Source: Streptomyces sp. T12 (GTDB taxonomy: Bacteria > Actinomycetota > Actinomycetes > Streptomycetales > Streptomycetaceae). Taken from it: a DNA stretch of 64,000 bases. Both the position numbers and the translations under genes were made by a program. Positions 56,007 through 63,459 of this stretch are shown piece by piece; position 1 is the stretch's first letter; each line of letters starts with the position of its first letter. Below the pieces are notes generated by a model that searched no databases, had not been told where the DNA came from, and saw nothing but the letters and a program-made list of their open reading frames with translations. The stretch is taken from the NCBI RefSeq assembly GCF_028736035.1, contig NZ_CP117866.1, forward strand, positions 4,154,001-4,218,000. The letters run 5' to 3'.

Positions 56007-56662
56007 CTTCCGCCCTCGTGGTTGCCGTCCTGCCGGCCGTCGTGCTGGCGCAGGTAGTCACTGAGCTCGTCGAGCTCGGCACGCACCTGGTCGATACGCG
56101 CGGGCGCGGGGCGCGGGGCCGGGGGCGGCGGTACGGGGGTGTGGGGGGCGGCGTCGCGGGGTGTCGGCGTCGGCGCTGTCGGCGTTATCGGCGGCCGGGG
56201 TATCGGTGTGTGGGGTATCGGCGGCGCCTGCGGCACGGTCGTGGCGGTGTACGGCGACTGGGGCTGCGGGTAACCGTAGGCCGGGGCCGGGGGCTGCTGG
56301 GCGGGGTAGCCGGGGAAGCGGAGTTGGTGGAAGTGGCGTATGTCCGCGGAGAGGTAGTAGGAGATCGAGGCCACGAGGCCGCCCAGGACGAGGGCGAGGC
56401 CCGTCCAGCCGCCCGCGGTGTGGATCTCCTCGCCGGGCTCGGAACCCATCAGGTAGAAGCCGAGGAACACCACCACGATCGACGCCGCGAACAGACACCA
56501 GTCGAGCGCCTTGCGGGTCACGATGGCCAGGCGCAGCATCATCGTCCACATCAGCAGGCCGAAGCTGCACACCGAGATCACGACGAACAACACGCGCAGG
56601 AAGACCAGCACCCCGGTGGGCGGCTGCTGCTTCACCGGCTGCGTGTAGCCGTGGCCTTGCAT
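56003..56662 (-). CDS. Four-helix membrane protein with Pro-rich linker and coiled-coil tail
   Basis: The 219-residue protein has four membrane helices in its first half (GVLVFLRVLFVVISVCSFGLLMW, CLFAASIVVVFLGFYLMGS, WTGLALVLGGLVASISYYLS and related). A Pro/Thr/Tyr-rich cytoplasmic linker (about 120-185) and an acidic coiled coil (RIDQVRAELDELSDYLRQHD) follow. It precedes the Ser/Thr kinase gene, overlapping by 4 bp, so it may tether or feed the kinase. I recognise no family. Confidence 0.8.
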   Translation of the reverse strand: MQGHGYTQPVKQQPPTGVLVFLRVLFVVISVCSFGLLMWTMMLRLAIVTRKALDWCLFAASIVVVFLGFYLMGSEPGEEIHTAGGWTGLALVLGGLVASISYYLSADIRHFHQLRFPGYPAQQPPAPAYGYPQPQSPYTATTVPQAPPIPHTPIPRPPITPTAPTPTPRDAAPHTPVPPPPAPRPAPARIDQVRAELDELSDYLRQHDGRQDGNHEGGR

Positions 56663-56920
56663 GACTGCTCCTGATGCCTGAAGTAGGTGTACGGCGTCGA
56701 CCGCCCCTGCCCGGTGCGGGGCAACCTCGGTCGTGCGATTGTCGCTTCGAGCGTATAGGTCGACACCGACATACGGTCACCGGTTGTACCGAACCGTTGC
56801 CATGCTGATCACTTCGCACGACGCCGCAGGTCGCACGGAGGCTCGGCCTCCGAATCAGTCGGACACGACCTCCCCCGTCCGTAAGGCAAGGACGTAGTAC
56901 GGCACCAGGAACGACGAAAC

Positions 56921-56951
56921 GCCCCGCCCTGCCGGGGAAGGCGGGCGGGGC
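56921..56951. terminator. GC-rich hairpin in the 56663-57102 gap
   Basis: GCCCCGCC (56921-56928) pairs with GGCGGG-CGGGGC (56940-56951) in a gap between the membrane protein gene and the ABC permease gene. The rest of the gap holds a TATACG-like -10 for the membrane protein gene (near 56750), and I saw nothing else in it. Confidence 0.55.
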
Positions 56952-57102
56952 TCGGAGAAGGGTGGTTCCGCGGCACGGGGGGAATCGCGGAGCCGCCGGC
57001 TGCCGATGACCAGTCAGCGCCTCATCTCCGCACCGGGAAGGACAAGCCCTCTGGAGCGGGCCACGGTTCCTTCCCGGAGTTCAGGTGTTCCGGGTCGGGC
57101 GG

Positions 57103-57846
57103 TCACGGCTCCCGACGGTCCTGCACCTTGATCGCAGCCGCCAGGACCGCCGCCGTCAGGGACGCCACGTAGACACAGGCCAGATAGGGCCCGCCGGGGA
57201 AGGAGACGCCGCCGGACTGTCCCTGGAAGTCGCTCAGCGCCAGGAACGGCATCCACGGGCCGATGTCGACCCCCGCCAGCCAGTCACCCGTGGCCGACAG
57301 AGCCGGTTCGACGACCAGCGCCCAGACCAGGACGACGGTGATGGTCGCGCCACCGCTCTTGAGGAGGAGACCGATGGCCATGCTCAGCACAGCCACGATG
57401 GCGAGCGCGACGGGAAGGGTGAGGAGTTGGCGCCATTCGAGCCCGCCGGAGGGCGCGACATCGGCGTCCGGCGCCACGACGGCCGCGACGGCGACTCCCC
57501 CCGCCCCCAACAGGACGCCCATCAGCGCCGCGAGCCCCGCGATCACCCCGGCCTTGCCCAGCAACAGCCGTGTCCAGGACGGCACGGCGAGACGGGACAG
57601 CCAGATCGTGCCCGTACGGAACTCCATCGTCGCGCTGCGGGCCGCGAACACCATGATCAGGAACTGCGCGAAGGCGGGGCCGACCATCACTTCGGACAGG
57701 CCGGCCGCCTCCCCCTCCGTGGGCGAACGCACAGCGAGGCCGCTGAGGGTGAGCGAGACGACCGCGGTGATGCCGAGAAGCCACGGTGTGGAAGTGAGCG
57801 AACGAAGCTTGTGCGCCTCGGCTCGCAGCACGGCGGTGCTGGTCAT
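57103..57846 (-). CDS. ABC-2 type permease (exporter)
   Basis: The 247-residue permease has six membrane helices, as in ABC-2 exporters (STPWLLGITAVVSLTLSGLAV, VMVGPAFAQFLIMVFAARS, GVIAGLAALMGVLLGAGGVAVAAVV, LPVALAIVAVLSMAIGLLL, ITVVLVWALVVEP, YLACVYVASLTAAVLAAAI). This permease type often exports or gives immunity to peptide antibiotics. Its start overlaps the stop of the ATPase gene (ATGA). No large extracellular domain is present. Confidence 0.88.
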   Translation of the reverse strand: MTSTAVLRAEAHKLRSLTSTPWLLGITAVVSLTLSGLAVRSPTEGEAAGLSEVMVGPAFAQFLIMVFAARSATMEFRTGTIWLSRLAVPSWTRLLLGKAGVIAGLAALMGVLLGAGGVAVAAVVAPDADVAPSGGLEWRQLLTLPVALAIVAVLSMAIGLLLKSGGATITVVLVWALVVEPALSATGDWLAGVDIGPWMPFLALSDFQGQSGGVSFPGGPYLACVYVASLTAAVLAAAIKVQDRREP

Positions 57847-58802
57847 ACGGCCCTCTCTTCCGCTGGTGCCACCGAGCCCCGGTACTCCACCGAGCCGCCC
57901 GTGAGTTGGAGGTAGGCATCCTCGACCGTGCCGCGGCGCGGGGTCAGTTCGAACAGCACGAGCCCGGCCCCGGCCGCGGCCCTGCCGATGTCCTCGCAAC
58001 TCAGCCCGGTGACCAGCAGGGGCGGGGCGGACGGATCCGCTCCCGGCACGCCGTCGGCCACGGTGGCGCCCGCCTGCATGAGCATCTCGCGCAGGCGGCC
58101 GGGTTCCGGACCGCGTACGAGCACCTCACCCTGCGCGGAGGCACCGACCGAGGTGAGTTCCGCGATGGAGCACTGCTTGATGAGCTGCCCGCGGCCGATC
58201 ACCACCACCTCGTCGGCCAGCTGTGCCATCTCGGCGAGGAGATGACTGGACACGAGGACGCTGCGTCCTTCGGCCGCGAGTTGTCTCAGCAGCCCGCGCA
58301 TCCATGCGATGCCCTCGGGGTCGAGGCCGTTCGCCGGTTCGTCCAGGATCAGGATTCCGGGGTCCCCCAGCAACGCGGCGGCCAGGCCGAGCCGTTGGGA
58401 CATGCCCAGAGAGAAGCCTCCGGTCCGCTGCTCCGCCACATCGCTGAGCCCGACCCGGGACAGAACCTCGTCCACGCGGCCGACGGGGATCCGGTTGCTG
58501 TGCGCGAGCCACGTCAGGTGAGCCCGTGCGCTGCGCTTGGGATGCGCCCACCGCGCGTCCAGCAACGCGCCCACGACGCGCAACGGCTCGGCGTGCTCGT
58601 GATAGCTGCGGCCCTGGATGCGGGCCGTACCGCTGTCCGGCCGGGTCAGGCCGAGCGTCATGCGCAGGGTGGTGCTCTTGCCGGCGCCGTTGGGCCCCAG
58701 GAATCCGGTGACGGATCCCGGGCGCACCGTGAACGACAGGCCGTCGACCACGCGCTTCTTCCCGTACGACTTGGTCAGATCAGCGATCTCGATCGTAGAC
58801 AT
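57843..58802 (-). CDS. ABC transporter ATP-binding protein (ABC-2/bacitracin-immunity type)
   Basis: The 319-residue ATPase has Walker A GPNGAGKST, the Q-loop around RVVGALLDARWAHPKRSARAHL, the signature LSLGMSQRLGLAAALL written as FSLGMSQRLGL, Walker B ILILDEPANGLDPEG and the His switch SSHLLAEM. The group exports or protects from peptide antibiotics (BcrA-like). The C-terminal 100 residues are a variable accessory region. It starts at ATG 58802; GTG 58811 is possible. The upstream small membrane protein and peptide genes form the rest of a likely operon. Confidence 0.9.
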   Translation of the reverse strand: MSTIEIADLTKSYGKKRVVDGLSFTVRPGSVTGFLGPNGAGKSTTLRMTLGLTRPDSGTARIQGRSYHEHAEPLRVVGALLDARWAHPKRSARAHLTWLAHSNRIPVGRVDEVLSRVGLSDVAEQRTGGFSLGMSQRLGLAAALLGDPGILILDEPANGLDPEGIAWMRGLLRQLAAEGRSVLVSSHLLAEMAQLADEVVVIGRGQLIKQCSIAELTSVGASAQGEVLVRGPEPGRLREMLMQAGATVADGVPGADPSAPPLLVTGLSCEDIGRAAAGAGLVLFELTPRRGTVEDAYLQLTGGSVEYRGSVAPAEERAV

Positions 58803-58820
58803 CGGTGACACCCCGCCCCG

Positions 58821-59120
58821 TCAGGCCGTGATGAGCTGGTGCACCACGGCGAACCCGCCGGCCACGAGCAGGAACACCACCCAGACCGCCTTGCCGAGGG
58901 CGAGACCGCGTCGCACCGCGCGCACGCACTCGACCAGACCGACCAGCGCTGCCAGCAGGCCGATGCCACCGATCACCGCGCCCACGACGTACGCCCACGT
59001 GTGGTCGCCCAGGGTGCGCAGCAGCAGCGCGGCCAGGCCGAGCGGGAGCACCGGCCAGGCATCGCCGCTCACGGAGGCGGGAGCCTCGTTCGCCGTCACG
59101 GAGGGCCTTGCTTTACTCAT
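58821..59120 (-). CDS. Small membrane protein, possible immunity factor
   Basis: The 99-residue protein has a soluble N-terminal 20 residues and then three hydrophobic segments (VLPLGLAALLLRTLG, AYVVGAVIGGIGLLAALVGLVECV, AVWVVFLLVAGGFAVVHQLI). It lies 18 bp upstream of the ATPase gene and downstream of the amphipathic peptide gene. Small membrane proteins in this place commonly give self-immunity, but this is by context. The ATG 59120 is preceded by AAGGAAG. I recognise no family. Confidence 0.75.
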   Translation of the reverse strand: MSKARPSVTANEAPASVSGDAWPVLPLGLAALLLRTLGDHTWAYVVGAVIGGIGLLAALVGLVECVRAVRRGLALGKAVWVVFLLVAGGFAVVHQLITA

Positions 59121-59172
59121 GTCTTCCTTGAGTCGTCGAAGTGGAATGCGGCGGGGCGGGGGGAGGGGGTGT

Positions 59173-59220
59173 GCGGTGTGCGGGCCACGGAGGGGGAACT
59201 TCCCGTGGCCCGCACACCGC
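59173..59220. terminator. Strong hairpin between the peptide gene and the transporter genes
   Basis: GCGGTGTGCGGGCCACGG (59173-59190) and its exact complement (59203-59220) form an 18-bp stem. There is no U run, so it may end most peptide transcripts or, by partial read-through, set lower expression of the downstream immunity and export genes. Confidence 0.75.
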
Positions 59221-59265
59221 TTCACCACTGCCCGAGTCACCCTGAGGCGCCTCGGTCAGATCGCC

Positions 59266-59307
59266 CGGATGTCAGAGCCCAGTTGTCAGAGCCCGGATGT
59301 CAGAGAC
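59266..59307. repeat. Three 14-bp tandem repeats over the peptide stop codon
   Basis: The units CGGATGTCAGAGCC, CAGTTGTCAGAGCC and CGGATGTCAGAGAC follow one another (59266-59279, 59280-59293, 59294-59307). The third contains the TGA stop of the peptide gene (59300-59302), so the repeat grew at or just past the 3' end of the gene. Confidence 0.8.
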
Positions 59308-59743
59308 CGATGAAGTCCCGAACGGCCGAGTAGACCTCGTAGACCGTGGCGCCGACCTCGATCGCCTTGCGGACGAGCCACGGCACGTAGCGCTCGTAGG
59401 CCCGCTTGAACGCGTCGTAGCCCGCCCGCGCCGCGTCCTTCAGCTTGTTCCAGGCACCGGAGCCGAGGTCCTTGAGCTTGTTGATGATCCAGGTCCACCG
59501 GCCCCGCTCCCCGGCCCGGTCGGCCTGGGCCTCCGCCGACGCCGTGGCGGCCTTGCCGGCGGTCGAAGCCGACGGCGTCAGCTTCACCTCGGCGGCCGAC
59601 GACACCGCACGGTGTGTGTCGACCGTCTGAACCTGGGCAACGGCGGTGGGGCGGGCCTGAGGCATCGCGGAGGCCGCCGGGGCCCCGACGCCTATGAGCG
59701 CGCCGACGAGCACGGTGCTCGCGATGATGCGGTTCTTGTTCAA
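59300..59743 (-). CDS. Secreted amphipathic Trp/Lys-rich peptide precursor (bacteriocin-like)
   Basis: The 147-residue precursor has a signal peptide (1-26, AASA-MPQ), a low-complexity Ala/Thr/Ser propeptide (27-77) and a 65-residue C-terminal part from W83 to L147. That part is made of several amphipathic helices rich in Lys, Arg, Ala and aromatic residues (W83, W85, W98, W122). It ends DFIGL. Such cationic, Trp-containing helical bundles resemble leaderless bacteriocins of the aureocin A53 type, though here a Sec signal is present. There are no Cys. The gene sits in an operon with an immunity-sized membrane protein and an ABC exporter, opposite a SARP regulator. The activity is unproven. 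Confidence 0.75.
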   Translation of the reverse strand: MNKNRIIASTVLVGALIGVGAPAASAMPQARPTAVAQVQTVDTHRAVSSAAEVKLTPSASTAGKAATASAEAQADRAGERGRWTWIINKLKDLGSGAWNKLKDAARAGYDAFKRAYERYVPWLVRKAIEVGATVYEVYSAVRDFIGL

Positions 59744-59884
59744 GGGTTCCTCCGTGAGTCAACTGCCAAGTCGCCGTGGCCGGTTGGCCGGCGGCTCGCA
59801 GAGGTTCACGAAGCCCTCTCTTCGCGATCGCTTCGTCGCGACTCCTGGGTGCCTCAGGCATGTGGAGATCATGCCCCTCAGGTG

Positions 59885-59906
59885 TCTCCGATGTATCTCC
59901 GATCCG
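59885..59906. promoter_or_regulatory. Candidate SARP-type direct repeat in the divergent control region
   Basis: TCTCCGAT occurs at 59885-59892 and again at 59896-59903, an 11-bp period typical of SARP binding sites, which are direct repeats spaced by a helical turn. A CATGAT -10-like box lies about 6 bp beyond the repeat toward the peptide gene. The other 370 bp between the peptide and SARP genes show no further clear signal. No footprint data are available, so this is a guess from spacing. Confidence 0.4.
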
Positions 59907-60142
59907 CCTCTTGCGCTGGTCAGGCGGCTGGACTGCGTCGATTCAGCACACTCGTGGAATCTTTTTGGCGGCCTGCCCGGGCTCGTCGCGCCGAGCCGGA
60001 TACTTCTTGCCATTCGTGATCAGCTCTTGTTATTGCTAAGGCACGTGATGCGCGTTTGCTGACCACTGCGTCGCATCCAGCGGACTGGTCCTACCCAGAA
60101 GGCGAGCGACCGGTCCGTCCTTCCAGACAATCAGGGGGACTT

Positions 60143-60874
60143 ATGTCGAGCTCGATGACGCGTGCGACAAGAGATCCAGGTTCCGTACAACTCCGGTTGC
60201 TGGGCCATGACGGCGTCCACCTCGCTGATGACGAGTCCTACCGTCTGCCACCGCAGACGGCGGAACTCCTGGCCTACCTCGAACTGCGCGAAGGGCGGAC
60301 CGCGCGCCGCCCCGCGATCATCAGGTCCCTGTGGCCCGACGAGGCGGAACGCCCCGGGCGGCGCAGGCTGAGCCGACTGCTGTGGCGGGTGAACCAGGTG
60401 GCGCCCCGGGAGCTGGTGATCGCGGAGGGCGAGACCGTACGCGTCGCTGACATGCTCATGAGCGACTGGCAGCAGGCACGCGACGCACTGGCCCACCCGG
60501 ACTGGCCGCACACTCCGTCGCTCACGACGGATCTCGAACTGCTGCAGCACCCTTTGCTGGTGGACGTGCACTCGTCCTGGGTGGAGGAACACCAAAGGAC
60601 GTGGGATCAGCGCAGGTTCCACGCTCTGCGCGAAGCGGGCGAGACCCTGCTCCACAGCGGCAGGCCGCGGGAGGCCGTCGAGATCGCGGAACTCCTGGTC
60701 ACGTGGGAACCACTGGACGAGCCCAGCCATCTCCTGCTGATCCGTGCCCACATGAAGCTGGGAGCGCCGGGCAGGTCCACGGAGTTGTACCAGGAATTCC
60801 GGCGCCGCCTGCGCAAGGAGCTGGGCGTCGAGCCCGCCTTCGAGCTCACCCGCGCGGCAGCCCTGGCGGGGTGA
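60143..60874 (+). CDS. SARP/BTAD-domain transcriptional regulator
   Basis: The 243-residue regulator has an N-terminal winged-helix-like domain (about 14-110; VQLRLLGHDGVHLADDESYRLPPQTAELLAYLELREGRTARRPAIIRSLWPDEAERPGRRRLSRLLWRVN) and a C-terminal BTAD of helical repeats (about 112-243, with EELRRLRKELGVEP-type end). SARPs bind direct repeats and turn on secondary-metabolite or peptide genes. It is divergent from the amphipathic peptide gene, its most likely target. The ATG 60143 has AGGGGGAC upstream. Confidence 0.88.
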   Translation: MSSSMTRATRDPGSVQLRLLGHDGVHLADDESYRLPPQTAELLAYLELREGRTARRPAIIRSLWPDEAERPGRRRLSRLLWRVNQVAPRELVIAEGETVRVADMLMSDWQQARDALAHPDWPHTPSLTTDLELLQHPLLVDVHSSWVEEHQRTWDQRRFHALREAGETLLHSGRPREAVEIAELLVTWEPLDEPSHLLLIRAHMKLGAPGRSTELYQEFRRRLRKELGVEPAFELTRAAALAG

Positions 60875-60899
60875 TCACCCGCACCTTGCGGAAGCGGCC

Positions 60900-61643
60900 T
60901 CACAGCGGGTGCCGCATCCACACGTTGGGCTCGACATACACCGCGTAGTCCCGCTCCGGCTCGCAGCGCACCGGCACCAGCGCGCCGGGCACCTCGATGT
61001 CGCCCGCGGTGTCGAAGGGCAGGCCGCTCCAGCGGCGCCACTGCTCCAGCGAGCCGGCGATCGTCATGGAGGCCGGGGCGATGGAGTCGATGGTGGCGCC
61101 GGCGCGGGCGTGGACGCGCAGCCACGGGTCGTGGGGCAGGCCGTCGGGGCGTACGCGACGGGCGTACTCCTCGATGGGCGTGCTCGGTTCGAGGTGCTTG
61201 GCGTTGGGGCGGACCGGGGCGACGACCTCGTGGAAGCCGTGGGATCGGGCGTTGTCGCGCAGCGCGGAGAGCATCCGGGCGGACAGGCCGCCGCCCTGGG
61301 CGTGCGGGGCGATGACAACGGAGATGGCGCTGACCGTGTCGGGACGGGTGCCGCGGCGCAGGTCGGCGAAGGCCCACACCAGCACCTCGTCCCAGCCTCG
61401 GGCGGGCAGCCGGCCGCGGCCCTCGGCGGCGAGGGCGAAGGGCACGCTGTAGGCGTGGGCGACGACCTCGCCCCGCTCGTCCTCGGCGAACAGCACGTAC
61501 TCGGGGAGTTCGTGCGGGATCCGGCCGTAGTGGGCGTTGCCCACGAGGTCCTGGACCGTGAACTCCGGCCAGTTGTCCTCCATGTCGACGACCCGCTCCA
61601 GCATCTCGGGGCGTTCGGCGAGGCTCGATACCTTCAGTTCCAT
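60900..61643 (-). CDS. GNAT-family acetyltransferase
   Basis: The 247-residue protein is a GNAT-like enzyme. The acetyl-CoA site motif is SVVIAPHAQGGGLSARMLSALRDNARSHGF (about 105-134), followed by VAPVRPNAK. Its extra 80 residues after the GNAT core (HDPWLRVHARAGATIDSIAPASMTIAGSLEQWRRWSGL) match a Streptomyces group with unknown substrate. The start ATG 61643 sets the conserved MELKVSSLAERPEML opening. It is convergent with the SARP gene with only 25 bp between them. Confidence 0.85.
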   Translation of the reverse strand: MELKVSSLAERPEMLERVVDMEDNWPEFTVQDLVGNAHYGRIPHELPEYVLFAEDERGEVVAHAYSVPFALAAEGRGRLPARGWDEVLVWAFADLRRGTRPDTVSAISVVIAPHAQGGGLSARMLSALRDNARSHGFHEVVAPVRPNAKHLEPSTPIEEYARRVRPDGLPHDPWLRVHARAGATIDSIAPASMTIAGSLEQWRRWSGLPFDTAGDIEVPGALVPVRCEPERDYAVYVEPNVWMRHPL

Positions 61644-61699
61644 GCCCGCCACCGTAGGAGCGGGGCGGCCGCACCGGAAAGCCGTTTTCGCGTGCCGGG

Positions 61700-62467
61700 T
61701 CACCCCCCGCACTGGCCCAGCATCATCTCCTTGTCGGCGGTGGTCACCGGAAGTTCGTACTTCAGGGACACCTGGGCGAAGCGCACCGCGTACGAGCAGC
61801 GGATCTGCTTGTTCGGAGGCAGCCAGGACGCGGGGCCGGAGTCGCCCTTGGAGCCGTTGGTGGGGCCGTCGACCGGTATGAGGTTGAGGGGGTCGTTGGC
61901 TATGTCCTGGCGTTTGCCCTTCGGCCAGCGGGAGGCGCCCATCTGCCAGTCGTACGACAGCGGCATGACGTGGTCGATCTGCACGGTCGTCGCACGGGAC
62001 TTGGCCCAGTCGATGGTCCGGCCCGTGTACGGGTCGTGCAGCGTCATGGAGGTCACGACGCAGTCCGAACCGGAGCGGAAGCCGACGTCCTCGCCATCGC
62101 GCTGGAGGAGGTCGTTGCGGGTGTCGCAGCCGTTGCGCGCGAACGGGATGCCGCCCGGGGCCGAGTCCATCCAGGCGTAGCCGAACTTGTCCCGGTCGTA
62201 GCCCGTCTTGGGGCCGCGGCCCTTCGTCGCCACCTTCTCGATGAGGGCCCGTGCCTCGGCCCGGTCGGCGTCCGAGGTGAGGGGCGCGAGCCCCGGCTTG
62301 GTGCCGTCGGGGTTGTCCAGTGGGCTCACGGCGCGGCCGGAACCCGTGGCCGGGACGGAGCCGGTGGGCTCGCTGTCCACGGGTAGGTCGACGTTCTCGC
62401 ACCCTGCCAGTACCAGCACCATGCCGAGCATCGCCGCGGCGCTCGCCGCCCCGCCCCTCAGACGCAT
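61700..62467 (-). CDS. HNH endonuclease family lipoprotein (DUF1524-like)
   Basis: The 255-residue secreted protein has a lipoprotein signal (MRLRGGAASAAAMLGMVLVLAGC, Cys about 23). A DUF1524/GmrSD C-terminal-like HNH nuclease domain follows (about 115-255), with the metal motif TVQIDHVMPLSYDWQMGA and NLIPVDGPTNGSKGDSGPASW. It may degrade nucleic acid outside the cell, as similar Streptomyces secreted nucleases do, for nutrient recycling or competition. Two Cys pairs (RNGCDTRND, SDCVVTS) suggest disulfides. The gene starts after ATG 62467. Confidence 0.9.
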   Translation of the reverse strand: MRLRGGAASAAAMLGMVLVLAGCENVDLPVDSEPTGSVPATGSGRAVSPLDNPDGTKPGLAPLTSDADRAEARALIEKVATKGRGPKTGYDRDKFGYAWMDSAPGGIPFARNGCDTRNDLLQRDGEDVGFRSGSDCVVTSMTLHDPYTGRTIDWAKSRATTVQIDHVMPLSYDWQMGASRWPKGKRQDIANDPLNLIPVDGPTNGSKGDSGPASWLPPNKQIRCSYAVRFAQVSLKYELPVTTADKEMMLGQCGG

Positions 62468-62660
62468 CACGACGCGCCCCTCTCTCTGTCGCCCGCTCCG
62501 CCCCGCACAGGCGGCTTTCCCTGGTACACCGTCGGGCACACGGTAGCGACCCGGCGCACCGCGGCATTCAAGAGGTCCAGACCATAGGCTCCCTCAAGCG
62601 CGCATACCTCACAACCCGGGCGTATCGTCGGTGGTGAGTCACCTCCGGAAGGAGCTCTGG

Positions 62661-62843
62661 ATGGGCATCTTCGACAGGTTCAAGAACCGCCACGCGCAGG
62701 ACAGGGCCGGGAACATGTCCGACGCCGCGGAACGGAAGGCCAACGAGAAGACGGGCAACAAGTACGAGAGCCAGGTCGACGACGCACAGCAGCGGATGGA
62801 ACGCGAACTCGGCATGGACCGCGACAGGCCCGATCAGCCGTAG
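62661..62843 (+). CDS. Small antitoxin-like hydrophilic protein
   Basis: The 60-residue protein is very charged (Lys/Arg/Asp/Glu about 45 percent) and helical, starting MGIFDRFKNRHAQDRAGNMSDAAERKANEKTGN. The pattern MGxxDKxKxxxxxHxDKxxxxxDKxxxxxDxKTGGKYxxQ is that of the Rv0909-like antitoxin family of actinobacteria. No matching toxin gene is adjacent, so the toxin-antitoxin label may be only a family name. The ATG has AAGGAG 6 nt upstream. Confidence 0.8.
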   Translation: MGIFDRFKNRHAQDRAGNMSDAAERKANEKTGNKYESQVDDAQQRMERELGMDRDRPDQP

Positions 62844-62894
62844 GACCGGAGCCCCACGGAGGACACCTGACCCGAGAATGACCCGAGAACAGAG

Positions 62895-62926
62895 GCCGTC
62901 CGCGGAGACCACCTCCCGCGGACGGC
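62895..62926 (+). terminator. Terminator after the antitoxin-like gene
   Basis: GCCGTCCGCGG (62895-62905) pairs with CCGCGGACGGC (62916-62926), 50 bp after the stop, with a 10-nt loop. Confidence 0.75.
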
Positions 62927-62968
62927 TTCGCGCGGCCGGGGCAACGATCCGCAGTCCCGGGACAGCGC

Positions 62969-62999
62969 TTGACCTCAAGTCCGGTTGAGGTCGCAGAGT
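62969..62999 (+). promoter_or_regulatory. MerR/SoxR-type promoter with 19-bp spacer and palindromic operator
   Basis: TTGACC (62969-62974) and CAGAGT (62994-62999) are 19 bp apart, the long spacing of MerR-family-controlled promoters. The spacer overlaps the perfect palindrome GACCTCAA-(6 nt)-TTGAGGTC (62971-62992), very close to the SoxR box CCTCAAGT...ACTTGAGG. Transcription would start near 63006, on the ATG at 63007, giving a leaderless mRNA. The regulator is not in the window. Confidence 0.75.
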
Positions 63000-63006
63000 G
63001 ATCCGC

Positions 63007-63450
63007 ATGACCACCGAAACCGCGGACATCAACGCCGCCGAAGCCGCCCGCGTCAAGGCCGTCCAGGATGCCGACCGCAAGGCCGTCGAGCAGGTCGTCG
63101 CCACCGTCGAACGCACCCAGCGAGCCAAGGACGCCGACGGCTTCCTCGCCCTCTTCCACCCCGACGCGCTGTGGACGACCGGCCACGGCAGGGTGCTCAT
63201 CGGCTTCGACGCGATCGCCGAGTTCACCCGCACCGTGCTGCCCACCGCGACCTGGGACGGCGAGGTCACCTACGAGGTGGTGCACACACAGTTCCTGCGT
63301 CCCGACGTGGCGGCCGTCAAGGTCCGGCAGGTCTACCACTCACCGACCGGCGACACGGAGGGCGCCCCGCTGTACGTCATGACCAGGCAGGACGACGGAA
63401 GGTGGCTGTTGCACGCCTGCCAGAACACCGAAGTGCGCGGCGCCCGGTAG
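63007..63450 (+). CDS. SnoaL/SgcJ-like small protein (DUF4440-type)
   Basis: The 147-residue NTF2-fold protein (VKAVQDADRKAVEQVVATVERTQRAKDADGFLALFHPDALWTT, then a barrel with GHGRVLIGFDAIAEF and EGAPLYVMTRQDDGRWLLHACQNTEV) belongs to the SgcJ/EcaC group, used as small oxidoreductase-like or binding proteins in secondary metabolism and detox. GTG 62998 would lie inside the -10 box, so ATG 63007, at the predicted transcript start, is preferred. The MerR-type promoter implies induction by redox-active compounds or a drug. Confidence 0.85.
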   Translation: MTTETADINAAEAARVKAVQDADRKAVEQVVATVERTQRAKDADGFLALFHPDALWTTGHGRVLIGFDAIAEFTRTVLPTATWDGEVTYEVVHTQFLRPDVAAVKVRQVYHSPTGDTEGAPLYVMTRQDDGRWLLHACQNTEVRGAR

Positions 63451-63459
63451 CCGCGTCGC

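Noticed and set aside
62661..62843. Active toxin-antitoxin module
   Set aside because: No toxin-like gene is adjacent; the antitoxin name reflects only family similarity.
62998..63000. GTG start for the SnoaL-like gene
   Set aside because: It overlaps the predicted -10 box. ATG 63007 coincides with the predicted transcription start.
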